Positions 1 through 11,080 of a stretch of DNA of 64,000 nucleotides are shown here, in pieces. This stretch comes from Meandrina meandrites (lineage: Eukaryota > Cnidaria > Anthozoa > Scleractinia > Meandrinidae): positions 14,616,699 to 14,680,698 of the forward strand of contig OY855914.1 in the NCBI GenBank assembly GCA_963693305.1. Direction: 5' to 3'. The notes under the pieces are model-generated. The model was not told where the DNA came from and made no database searches. It saw only the letters and a list, made by a program, of their open reading frames with translations. Positions within the stretch are counted from its first letter, which is position 1. Each line of letters starts with the position of its first letter. A program made the translations under genes and the position numbers.

Positions 1-90
1 AAACCTTATTTATAGTGGGCAGCTATCAATTACTTTGAGACACAGCGGTCCGACAAAGATGTCGTTTCCTTGTTAACTTTGCCGATAACC
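1..90 (-). promoter_or_regulatory. Putative promoter of a gene lying left of the window
   Basis: Positions 1-14 are identical to 52007-52020, the TATA-containing stretch just upstream of the homeobox gene on the minus strand. Two further shared blocks follow: TCCGACAAA at 49-57 versus 52046-52054, and GCCGATAAC at 81-89 versus 52078-52086. The spacing between these two blocks is 32 bases in both places. The simplest reading is the promoter of a paralogous gene transcribed leftward out of the window. No coding sequence of that gene is visible here, so this rests on similarity alone. Confidence 0.5.
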
Positions 91-578
91 AAGACATAAT
101 AGAACTAATGTGAAGAGCGCGCGCTTGATCATCGGCAGCAATTATCACCATTGAATCGCATTCGGCAAGGTAACACAAAGGGCTGCATTTCCGATCAACC
201 GGTCAATTAACAGGCGGGTTTTTTTTATGAAATTTTGTTTAGCGTGCTTTTGATTCTTTTGCGCTTCCAAAATAGCGGACCAAAACAAAAGCTATACTGT
301 TCTTTCTTGTACGTACATGCTGACACGGGACTGATGAGTAATTAGGCCCTGTTTATACGTCGAATTTAATTCAGACGAATTTAATTTCAATTAAATCCGT
401 CGATTAGTCGACACTAATTGGCGCCTGAATTAATACAACCGAATTTAAATCTTTACCCGAGTCTTCAGCACTTCTGACCAGTGGCCAGAATGTTCCCGCC
501 AAAACTAACAGGCGACCAGACGAAACAAAAAACACTGGCAGTGATGAAGTGAAGGTTTCTTGGAGGTTACCTATTTAC

Positions 579-929
579 CGAGTTAGGATTTCGAGTTAGG
601 ATTTCGAGTTGGATTTTTGACTTGGATTTTTGGCGGGGATTGCTTGCGGTTAGCTCAATTCCGGTTTGCTTGCGTTTAGTTCCACTCTTGTTTGCTTGCG
701 GTTAGTTTCGCTCCTGTGTGCTTGCGGTTAGTTTCGCTCTTGTTTGCTTGCGGTTAGTTCCACTCCAGTTCGCTTGCGATTAACTTTCATTGGTTGGTTA
801 GGGAAACACTATTATCATATATTTATGCATACTGACCGAGAAAATAACAAATTTTAAAGTACACGAAAACTTACTCGAAATCCAACTCGAAATCCTAACT
901 TGAAATCCAACTCGAAATCCTAACTCGGG
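579..929. mobile_element. Nested inverted-repeat element inside the 342-1601 transposon
   Basis: The left flank has the repeated motif GAGTTAGGATTTC at 580-620. The right flank, 868-929, has the same motif in inverse orientation, repeated about four times as GAAATCC(T/A)AACT. The arms enclose a 26-bp tandem array. This looks like a second small element inserted into the larger one, with ends built from short subrepeats. Confidence 0.55.
642..780 (+). repeat. 26-bp tandem repeat, about 5.3 copies
   Basis: GCTTGCGGTTAG recurs at 642, 668, 694, 720, 746 and 772, an exact 26-base period. The second half of each unit varies (TTCCACTC.., TTTCGCTC..). It sits in the centre of the nested inverted-repeat element. 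Confidence 0.9.
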
Positions 930-1601
930 AGTTAGTTTGTCTCTTTCAATCAGTTAAAGATGAAGATGTTCAACGTTATCGCGGAGCAGTATCAGAGTAC
1001 AGGGTATTGGGAATTGCTCTGGGCAGCATTCTATGGAGGAAGGTTAAAGAAAGCGTTTCGAATGCCAAGAAATTTTATAGTGTTCTACCCGATATTGAGA
1101 AAGACACTGGCAGTAATTCCCGTATATCCTGAATATAGGCTTGCAAATTGTCGTTACAGGCTAGGCAAGGGTGATTACTTATATACTATTACTGAATTAA
1201 ATATTTTGTTTTCCTATCGCAAGTACTGCAGGAAGAGGACAAAGTTTTCCTCCGCGACAACATAAATTGACTCCGCCTGAAAGCGGAGCAAAAGAAGCGT
1301 GTGCGCATGCGGTATGAACAAAATTTACCACGGGCTCATTGGCGTTTCATTATGATTAGTTTGTGATACATTAAAATAGTGTATGCGTTTAATTCGATGC
1401 GTCTGTTGTACGACGTCAAAACTGAAGACGCGCTATCGATATTTTATCCGTCCTACCAAGACGGATACAACGTCTTGGACGAACAGTTAAATACACTAGA
1501 CGAATTTAATTCGATTTATACGTCGCACAATCGTCGAATTTAATTTCTAGCCGGTCCTTGAATTAAATTCGACGATTGTGCGATATATAAACAGGGCCTA
1601 A

Positions 1602-3134
1602 CAGTGTTGGTCCCACGTAAGATTTGAATAAAAGTTGATTCATTCAGTACATATATTTGCCATTCACAACAAACAGGAAAACGTAAAGCTCTTTCTTACT
1701 CAAATTTCAGTCTTGGGTGCGTTCTTATTAAATTTTGGCCTTTCTCAGTCAGCCTCAGTGTCCCTACAAATCAAAGGTGTCTTTGAGACTACGCTTATTT
1801 TGCATCATGAATCATTGTCAAATGGTTCATGCACAGAATTTGAAGGTTGTGTCTTGCGTAAAAGCAGAAATGATGAAACATTTGGACAATAATGTGTGAA
1901 AATTAAAACAAACATGTTCGCAATACGCCACTTCAAGCTAAAACTACGAGGAAACTACAGCAACAAAAGGAGCCGATAGGGTAGAAAACCCGGCCGACAA
2001 AACCTATTTGAAGCTCCCGCGCCATCGATGCGTAAATTGCTGTCATAGTGAATATCGTAAGAACTGTGCTCGGCATCTGCGAAGAAGAAAGAAAAAAAAA
2101 ATTAAAATACTATACATACTAAGATCAAGAACAAACGAAAAAGCAATTCATGATATAGTAACGGAAAAACAATTCTGAAAGATTTTTTTACCATTTTCTT
2201 AATCGTAAAGAGATGCATTTGTGAGGTGATTTCAAAGTTGAACTCAAATGCTATTAAAAGGAAATTGCTTTTATGAGCTTTACCAATTAGTACTAATGAT
2301 ATTTTACCTCCGCAAATACGGTTACAGTTTGTTTTGCATTTATGACTTTACCAAAAGTTTAATGCATTTCCGAATTTTTAGGAAAAGTAACAATTAGATT
2401 TTAATGATAAAGCGTTGTTGATGATGGCACCATAAAACAGTTTTGCATTGGCTGCTATTAAAATCCTGACTGTTTTATTTGGTTCTTTGAAGTTGCCTTG
2501 AATCGTATATCCTCGATCTCGATCTTGCAACGAAAAATTTTAAAATGTTGAGAACATTTTCGCTTTTTTAACTACATGTCTTGCGTAAAAACGGGCTTAC
2601 TTTGCCGTTGAGAACACGAAGATACAAAAGAATGGAATATTTTTAGGAAAAATAGTAAGTGAAAAATCGGGCACTTAAGCAATATGAAAGGTGTTGTATT
2701 GGTTAACAAACACTTGGAACGTCTGTTTATGATGAATATGATCCATTATCTATTAAGTATACTTGTACAGATCTGACATCTAAGGCTAGCTTTCTTCAAA
2801 TATGAGCTTTTTTCACTTTCAGAACTAATCTTTATTTGCTTTATTTGCATGCAATTAAGCTGATTAAGACGAAAAATAACTCTCCATCTGGTCCCTCTCC
2901 CCCCCCCCCCCCCCCCCCCTCAACCCAGCGGAATGTGTGAGAGATTGAGTGAGTTTTAAAGGCCCTCGTCGAGTGCTTAATAATATATTTGCGCAGAAGT
3001 TAACTGCAGGAATTCCTTCAAACAACTTTATAAAACTGTATTTACTACAGATTCAGTTCATATACATAAGAGCATTTAACTTGTCTTCCACTCGACGACT
3101 GCCATGAATTACGTAGCTTCCGTCCAACAGTTTA
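1602..3134. other. Intergenic, no gene recognised
   Basis: No open frame with recognisable content is present. There is a C homopolymer at 2899-2919 and otherwise AT-rich unique-looking sequence. Confidence 0.6.
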
Positions 3135-4766
3135 TTGTTAACGAATAAAAATGTTGCCATGTGGATTGACCACATTTTTCACATGATTTCGGTGGTTGGT
3201 TCCACAAGGATCATGGGTCGGCCAGTTTTTCCCCGTGTTGCCGTCAAAGTAATAGTAATTTCCAGAAGGCGTGGTGAACTTCGGGCCATAGGTTGGAAGG
3301 CACAGTCTCGTTACACGCATCCGTCACGTGTTTTACGATATGACAGCTTATGCTTCCTTCCTGCCAATCAACTAGACTTCCAGTTCCCGGATGACATATT
3401 AACCAGTTGTTTATATTGCTCTTTATCAGGACCTGTCTGCCAAGTTCTTTCCACTGCGAGAAGTTTAGGGCGTTGTAGTCCGTAGATGGGAACATCCACC
3501 GCAGGGTGTACCAGCCAATTTGGTCTTGGTGTGACTGCATTCGATGTATCCGTGAAATGGCCATAACTATTGAAGGTATAGCTCCACACTAGAGTCCAGC
3601 CTCCTCCATCAGTGTTCATGTCACAGTAAGCCTTGAACACGTTGGTTTGGTAGCCACCCTCTGGATCAATCCAATAGACATCAGAGGAAGGCAGAGGAGA
3701 TTGACTACTGAGGGTTTGGTACGAGGAAACTGCTGACGGCCTGGTTGTGCCTGCATAAAAATATATTGAGTATTGATCATGAAGCACTTTGTGCGCTCCG
3801 ATTGGCTGTTTAAATTCTGTATACCCTTAAACATCTTTATCTTGAGATGAGCTTAAACCCATTCAATTTACGAAATACCTAAATGGTCTTGAAAGGTCGC
3901 CTGATGTTGTCATGGGACTATGCCGATGACAACAAAGCAAAGTATTCCCGCCCGTTGATTAAAGGGAGTTTTCGACCTTTCGTCGTAAAATAAATATAAT
4001 ACTAAGAACGGCTGGCACTGGCTTGAGAGACTAAAACAGTTATTCACCCCGTTGATCGTGACAAGCAGATCGATAATGATCAGTGTTTAACGCCTGGAAA
4101 ATAAGGGAGAATGCAGACTTACCCGGCATTGATGTGATGATTTCCAACGTCGAACTCACCTACAAAAGGGATGGCAATTAATGAATACAAGTTGAGTTCA
4201 CAAATGTGTTTCATCAGACGCCAGGCACCTGTCATAGCTTTGTGAAACGATATTGTGGCACTTTTTTGTCTTTTCCTTCTTTTTATTATTATCTCTCTTC
4301 TCTTTGTTGTTTGTGTTGAGTTGTAAAAATGACATAAGACGTTTGCAGCTGAAATTCAGCAACCTTTGCTCAGGATTTAATGTGTGTATCATTGTAATCA
4401 TAAATGTTTGTTTAGGATTTGTTGTATTTAGTTTCGACACTTGATGTTATGTAGGATGATGGTGAGATAACAAACCTTTTCTAAATAAAAAGAATCTGGT
4501 CGTTATAAAACCTTTTCCGTGCCACTTGTTTCTTTTTCTCCGATAAGCAAACACATCCCCTGGCTTGCTATGAAATTTGCCCTTTTGCAAACGGCTTGCC
4601 TCGCAAACATTTGTGAACAGGACAGTAAGGAATCAGCAGTTCCATTCCAAATTGTATTTCCGTTAACAAGAAAATAATTTTCTTCAATTTCTAAGAAAAC
4701 GCCTTGTTCTTCTGCCTTAATCTGTGCTGTTAAGGTCAATATAATCACAATTGCTCTTGGCAGCAT
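3135..4766 (-). pseudogene. Broken PAN/fibrinogen-like secreted protein gene
   Basis: Transcribed leftward. Exon 1 (4766 to about 4503) gives a signal peptide and a truncated PAN/apple-like segment with a CSQxxAxxAxCKxANF pattern. Compared with the paralogue at 8792-9095 it lacks the last ~15 residues including the final cysteine. A plausible 37-nt exon lies at 4159-4123, bounded by AG and GTAAGT, and its phase fits the fibrinogen-like exon starting near 3750. That exon has the YWIDPEGG...AYCDMNTDGGGWTLVWSYTF block, but the frame shifts after DVPI, where about 14 nt present in the paralogue are missing. It shifts again before the YYYFDGNTGKNWP block. It ends in NVVNPHGNIFIR. These lesions argue for a pseudogene; assembly errors are the alternative. 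Confidence 0.7.
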
Positions 4767-5918
4767 CTGTGCATGGTAGTAAAATAATGGGAATAGTTAG
4801 CAAACATAAGAGCAATAACGCAGCATATCGTGCATATGACAGGGGAACAGCGCTGACGGTTTTACGAAAAAGGTATCCTTACCTTTTAATTTTGTCCTGG
4901 AGAAGAGATGCGACGAGCGCGAAACCAATAATAACAATGAGAGAAAATGGGTTCGTATTTTGCTGATTTTGCAATTCGACTTTTTTTCAATTGCATTTTT
5001 CCTACGTTGCGTTAAAGAAACCTTCCCGAGCACTAACAACATAATAATCGATAAATAATTTGGACATTTCAGTAAGACGTATTAACGGCTTCATGCAGAT
5101 GAAAAATACAACCTACCGTAGAACGGGGTTTTTAAAGGAGTGGGGAACTGCTTGAATATCACAGGCTATTAGGTAGAAAATAAATTCATCACTATTCTGA
5201 CAACGTCAACACTGAAAATTTAACTCCCATGCAAGTTTTGCTCGGATCATTTTGAACGTTCATACTGTGCGAACAAGGAGTTTCTTTAACATCAGTGTTT
5301 CTTTTGTTAATATGTCATTTGAGGTAAAGAACTAAAGTCTCTAAGTCATTAATTAACATGAAAAGATATTATGAAAAATGAGCGGGAACAGTGAATAGCT
5401 CTATGAATATCGTAACGGAAGAAGTAGATCAATAAACAAAGTTGCCGTCTGCTAGCATCTAGCAACAGTAATAATTATTTACAGTGCCTTTATATCAATA
5501 TAAACATGAAAATACAACAGAATGGAAAATGGGCGAGGAACAGGAACCAATTTAATGAGACTCCAATGGCATAATATATAGGGAGATTACATAAAGGGAA
5601 ATTATTATGTACAGCCTAGATATTCCCAATTATTTCAGTATAAACAAATATATACAGCGTTATGATAGTTATTCCCCCTACCGATACAGTATGTAGTATT
5701 AAATAAGCCAATCCTTAACCTGTTCCGTTGCTGCTGTTGTTGTTATGTTACTTTAGTTTTAAAATATTAATTTGCCCTTTTTTTGTGTTGCAGTTAACAA
5801 GTCTCAGTATCTCAGTTGGTTCAAAATGCGTCACTGTTGTTCTGCTATGAAAGAGCACTAAAATCTAATGTGGTAGTTTGTTTAAGAAACTTTTAATTTT
5901 GTCTAGGTTTGCGTTTAA
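4767..5918. other. Intergenic between two PAN/fibrinogen-like genes
   Basis: AT-rich sequence without a supported gene. The short frames here carry no recognisable domain. Confidence 0.6.
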
Positions 5919-8900
5919 CTAACGAACAAAAATGTTTCCATGTGGATTTACCACATTTTTTAAGCTGTTCTCCTGGTTGGTTCCGCATGGATCATGGACA
6001 GGCCAGTTATTCTTTGTGCAGCCATCAAAATAATAGTAAATATCCGGGTATAATACAAAAGGTCCACATTCCCCAACCCCTAACATCTCAGGACCGAAAC
6101 CCTCTTGACATGGGTCAGTCAAATGCTTAACAATACGGCAGATGACAAACCCTTCCTGCAAATCAACCAAACTTCCACTTAACATAAAACATTTCAACCA
6201 GTTGTTAATGTTGCTCTTGATCAGGATCTCCATGCCAATTGCAAGTTGTTTCCACTGGAAGAAGTTCATAGCGTTGTAGTCTGTTTCGTTCAATGGAGGT
6301 GTTGTCGATATGGGAACATCCACCGCAGGGTCTGCCGGCCAATTTGGTCTTGGTGTGATTGCATTGGAGATATCTGTAAAATGACTGTAATTGGTGAATG
6401 TATAGCTCCAGACGAGGGTCCAGCCTCCTTGTTCAGTGTCCATATCACAGTAAGCCTTGAACGCGTTGGCCTGGGATCCACCGTCTGGATCAATCCAGTA
6501 CACTCCCGAGGAGGGACGAGGATATTGGAAGGCGAGGGACTGGCACGAGCGAACGACTGACGATTGAGTGATTTCTAAATAAAGAATGCATTCATGTACG
6601 TTAATGATGTATATAATAATCAAAGCACGGCCCTTAGTTTGTTTAGACAAAGCGCACCTGATCAAGAGGTGAAGGGCCGATTATTTAAACGAAGTCTAGA
6701 CCGTGGTTTCGAAGCCTAAACCGGGATTTAGCCCGTGATTCCAATTATTTAAAGAAAGTTTATTGAAGCCGCGCCTGAACAAAGTTCAACTGTGGACTAA
6801 CAAACAATAACTAGTGAGTTCTGCTACTGAGTAGGTTTGAGCGCCGGCTTCAACCATTTATTTTCAATGTTCTCGCCCGTTGGTGTCAACTTGTTTCTTG
6901 ATTTGTATTTTATGCGCCTCCTGAACTCTTGAGCTGGTATAAAGCGATATTTCCTTCTAAAACGAAAGAAAACGTTTTTGATAACATACTCACAAAACAA
7001 CAACAAAAACTTTATTAACGTGTCTAAAAAGAAGAAACCTTACATCCCTCTACTAACTGGGGACACTTAAAGTAAGCCTATTTATTAGCTAGTAATAATT
7101 AATTTAAAAAAAAAACTGATTAAAAGGTATCTTGTTAAAAATTCTTAAAAAAATTCACGAGTTACAGAGGAGGCAGAGTGTACAATTTGCGCCAATACAC
7201 GTGAATCACCAATACATCATCATTACACCTAAATCACATTTGCGAATACGGAATTTAAGACTTGTCAGTGACGGTAGAGCCTGATTTCGCCCGGTAGCTT
7301 ATTCCAGGTGGTTTAGCGAGTTTTGCAGTAGCGAACTCTGTTACCCTTAAATTATAGGGTGAACAATGCACATGAAAAAGGGTAGCAATATCTTGCAGTC
7401 TTCTTTTCTCTAGCGTCATTAGATCACAAATGTATCAAGTATGGAGCCCTTTGCTACAAGAAAACAACAGCAAAACATTAGTGTGCTTTTGTGAGCAGCA
7501 CGCATGGATGACGTCAAAACAATACTGAGGTACACCATTATGCAATGTCAAACCGCGGTCTTCGTAAACCACGGCTCATCGGCGTTCAATTAATGTAATT
7601 TAGAAACGATTAGCCCTGCGGGTTGATGAATTCCTCGTTTAAACTTCGATTTAGCCTTAAACTAGGTCTAATTCAGGCTTCGTTTGAATTATTGTCCCGT
7701 TTCATCGAGAATGTTTTCAGTAAGTTAGCACGAGGTACAATTATCTCCTTTGTGAAAAGGGCTGGACTTACTGTGCTTGCTATACAGTAATCGGCAGTAT
7801 TTATTTGAGGAAGTATTGAAAATATACACTGATCACCAAAATTAACAGTTGTTGTGCAGGCTTAGAACAATAAGTAACAATAATTAGTGAAAAGAGTGTT
7901 TCTGAAGTGCTTAAAAGGACTCGGTCAGCTTTGTGGCCGCGCTGACCTGGACCCTAGTTTTCTCACTTTGAAAAAAAGGTCCACCTCAACATCACCTCAA
8001 CCCGAAATCAAAAATACGCTTCGAGTACATCTCAAAATCCGCTTCAATCTTCCCAGTGTCTTACTCGATTTTCCATCCTTTACTGAAAACCAGTTTCTGA
8101 GTATCCTTTTGGTCATCCTATGCTATTATTTTATCATATTTTGTTAAATACAGTATGGATCGCGTCTCCAAAAGAACATGAAAAGAAGAGGTGGGAAAGA
8201 ATAATAATAATAATCATTGAAGAATTCAACGCCTATCAAGAACGCATTGATCATTATATATTTTGCTTACCCTGTGATGTGAAAGTTTCTCCTAAGACAA
8301 CCTGGAAAGGGAACAAAACAGAAACGGAATTTACGTCTGACCGACTGATTGACTAATGAACGAATGAATAAAAACAAAAATGAAACTCAGCTCTGATTAC
8401 ATTAGACCTATTAATTAAAAAGACAAAGGCCCCGAAATTTGCCCAGTTGTAACGCGTAAGCGTGAGCCGGCAATTTTAAAATTTCCATTTGGATTACCGA
8501 ATTAGACCAAAAGTATTAATTGGCTTGTCTAACATGTTTTTTAAAGATCACAGACCGTAGTTTTTCAGTTAAAAATGCTTCACTGAAAGTGAGGAAGGGA
8601 GGGGGACGGGGCTGGGGGGGGGGGGGGGGGGGGGGGAGGAAAGTTAGGGTTTTGGTTAACATACATCAACGCAAAACGGGCAACTACATTTTTCGTGGTT
8701 ATATTATTTTTTACAATTTCAGGATCTGATCATCATTTTTTTACTTGTTGTGCCCCGCAAAAAGTAATTAAATCCTTCCTTGTGCCTTACTTGTAACACA
8801 CCTTTTCAACGTAGAAGGAATCTTGTTGTTGCAAAAACCTGTCTGGATGCATCTTTCTTGATTCCCTGTGAAGTGAACACGTTCCTCCATTTGTAATAAA

Positions 8901-9095
8901 ATTTGCACTTTTACAAAGGGCTCGTCTTGCACACAATTGAGAACAAGTTACCAAAGAGTCCACCTTCCCATTCCAAATGTCATTTTCGTCTGAGAGAAAA
9001 GAGTTTTCTGCGATTTCAAAGAAAACTCCATACTGTTCTGTTTTGAACATTGGTGTTAAGGACAATATCATAAGAACTGTAGAAGTGCTGAACAT
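5919..9095 (-). CDS. Secreted PAN/apple plus fibrinogen-like domain protein
   Basis: Leftward gene in at least two exons. Exon 1 (9095-8792) encodes a signal peptide (residues 1-19), then a PAN/apple-like domain with the cysteine pattern CSQLCARRALCKSANF...C...VCYK, ending at a GTAAGG donor. The large exon (6574-5919, preceded by TTTAG) encodes the fibrinogen-like N-subdomain (SSGVYWIDPDGG, AYCDMDTEQGGWTLVWSYTF) and a cysteine-containing tail ending NVVNPHGNIFVR. The two exons are not in compatible phase when joined directly, so a small middle exon is required, as seen in the broken copy (4123-4159); it was not located. The intron carries a ~1-kb MITE. Proteins of this kind are secreted and thought to bind carbohydrates or surfaces; that role is inferred from the domains. 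The frame is intact, unlike its two relatives in this window. Confidence 0.65.
6674..7698. mobile_element. Probable MITE in the intron of the PAN/fibrinogen-like gene
   Basis: The left end GGGCCGATTATTTAAACGAA resembles the reverse complement of the right end (GGGACAATAATTCAAACGAA, read from 7698 leftward). Subterminal GTCTAGACC and AATTAGACC motifs also correspond. The ends are imperfect and no target duplication is obvious. No transposase is visible. Confidence 0.5.
8614..8636 (+). repeat. Poly-G tract
   Basis: A run of 23 G residues in a purine-rich stretch. One of four such homopolymer C/G tracts in the window (also 2899-2919, 11241-11260 and 40038-40059). Confidence 0.9.
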
Positions 9096-10431
9096 CTGCC
9101 AAGAGAAAAGGAAAAGAGGATGAATTTCATATCCCTGAAACAGTAAATAAGAAAGAATAAAGGAAAAATTATATCAAAAAAATACCTTACCGTTTTGTTT
9201 ATGTAATGTACGCTTGGTCACATCAATGCCAAACTAATGCATAAAAATATAATAACGAAAAGCTTATAAGAACTCTGCTAATCAGTTAATTAATTAACAC
9301 TAAAGAAATCTTACCTCCGCAATAAACCAGTTTTACCCGATTTCATTGAATTCGCATGACGTCATTTTCAATTTTAATTACATCACCTTTTACCAAATTT
9401 TTCTGCATTTCCGTATTATAAAGATAAACAAGAAGGGAATAGTTTTAATCAAATAATTTTCTCAATGACGACACCTTTTTTTCTTTGGTATAACTACAGT
9501 ACACTCTATCCAAAACACTATTTTCTTTCCTAGTCACTGTTTAGTAGTTTAGCAGAAATCTCTAAGCTTGGTATACCGTCTTCTTTCCATTCGTATCTCG
9601 ATTATCACGATTAACTCGCTTTACCTGATCTTTAATTTGCCAACTATGTCTCGCTAATTATTTGCTGTTTTAATTGATAACGTTTATATAATCGACTTAC
9701 GTGCTATATATGAATTTTGTTCTGTTTCTACTGATTAAGTTAAATCATTTTTGTATTTTTCTGCTTTTAAGCTTAAATTTAATATAGTCTATATAGCAGT
9801 AGCTCCCCCAGAATAGCTTGGCTACCTGCAAGCTTAAGCTACTAAGGTCTAAGAACTACTCATGATGTATCAATAACGTTACGGTTACAACACTTTACCT
9901 CAATGGCATAAGACTTGTTACAAGATCGTTTCTTGCCTTTGCAACGGGCGGTCCAATATTTAAAGTAGGAACATTTTCGCGTTTTAAGGTTCAACCGTCT
10001 TTCGTAGAAACTTCCGTAGAAAGTTTCCTGTTTTGAATATTAAAATACAAAAATCGAATATTTCAAGCCTAATACAAAAAAGCAAAGAGGCACATTTAGA
10101 CAAAATGACACGGGTCATATTGGTCAACTAATTAAACACAGGAAACGGCAAATTGTGTGGCCATTAGTATCAATTAAGCTTGCTTTTGAAGATCTGACTC
10201 TTAATGTTAGCTACTTTTAAATATAAGCTATTAATGTCGCTTTGTCATAATTATATATATGTATAATTATATAAAAGTCCCTCATGCGGTTCTTTGTTTA
10301 AGAGAGTGAAAGATATCATTGTCTGATTAACATATCCCTTTGAATCGAATCATCTCCTTTTGATTAATTAAGTTACGGTTTCGAAAAAGTTATGTTCAGT
10401 GGTACTTTGTTGCAAAGAGAATAATTACCAC
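9096..10431. other. Intergenic, AT-rich
   Basis: No gene or clear repeat was recognised. This is the region upstream of the PAN/fibrinogen-like gene and would hold its promoter, but no box can be assigned with confidence. Confidence 0.5.
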
Positions 10432-10916
10432 AAGGCCCTATTTACATGGTCGCGGGTACCCGAGACAACCCTCCCTTCCGAGGCAACTTTATCGAACGTT
10501 TATATGAGAAAAAGGTGTCCCTGCTAGCCGAGTCAAAGTTGACCCTCCTTGATTATCCATAAAGCTTTTTAATATTCAAAATCCCCAGATATATTTCTTC
10601 GTTTGAGTTTCTTTCATTTATTCGATCATTGTAGGCTGTGGTTAGTTTATTTTGCTTAAGTAATGTGAATTTGTGCTTTAAAACCTGAAAATTAGAAAAT
10701 ACGTGACGCTTGGCACGCCATGAGTTGTCCCGGGTAGGCGAGCCAAAGTGTTTATATGAGAAAAAGTTTCCCGCCTGCCAGGGTTACCCTCCCTCCCTGC
10801 CGAGACGAGACAACCCGGTTGGTGGAATCTTTCAACATTTTAGTGAAAAGTTAGCTCGCCCAGGGTTACTTGGGTGGAGGGTTGTCTCGGGTACCCGGGA
10901 CCATATAAATAGGCTT
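10432..10916. mobile_element. MITE with ~40-bp terminal inverted repeats
   Basis: The left end (10432-10475, GGCCCTATTTACATGGTCGC followed by a GGGTACCCGAGACAACCCTCC block) is inverse to the right end (10870-10916). The palindromic GGGTACCC core occurs in both arms. An internal motif, TTTATATGAGAAAAAG, occurs twice (10498-10513 and 10750-10765). It is 485 bp long with no coding capacity. Confidence 0.75.
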
Positions 10917-11080
10917 ACCAATACTAATAAAAAGCGACCCTATGAAAGGAACAATTTTCAAGGTATGGATTGTTAGCAAATCGCAAAGGGTCATGCGACA
11001 TCTATACAAGGGAAAAGATTCAAGCCTTCAAGTTCGGTTCAAATAAAAAATTCTCAATGTATATTTAAATAGAAGTTGTA

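Larger units (their letters stand above)
342..1601. mobile_element. Non-autonomous DNA transposon with terminal inverted repeats
   Basis: The left end reads TTAGGCCCTGTTTATA and the right end is its reverse complement at 1586-1601. Both ends continue into AATTTAATTCG-rich subterminal inverted motifs, for example 361-380 and 1526-1575. No transposase is encoded. The open frame at 960-1265 inside it has no recognisable domain and is not called. The GGGCC-type ends recall PIF/Harbinger or hAT-like MITEs, but no clean target duplication could be defined, so the superfamily is left open. Confidence 0.7.

Noticed and set aside
960..1265. 101-residue frame inside the first transposon
   Set aside because: No domain, and located within a non-autonomous element; a transposase relic could not be supported.
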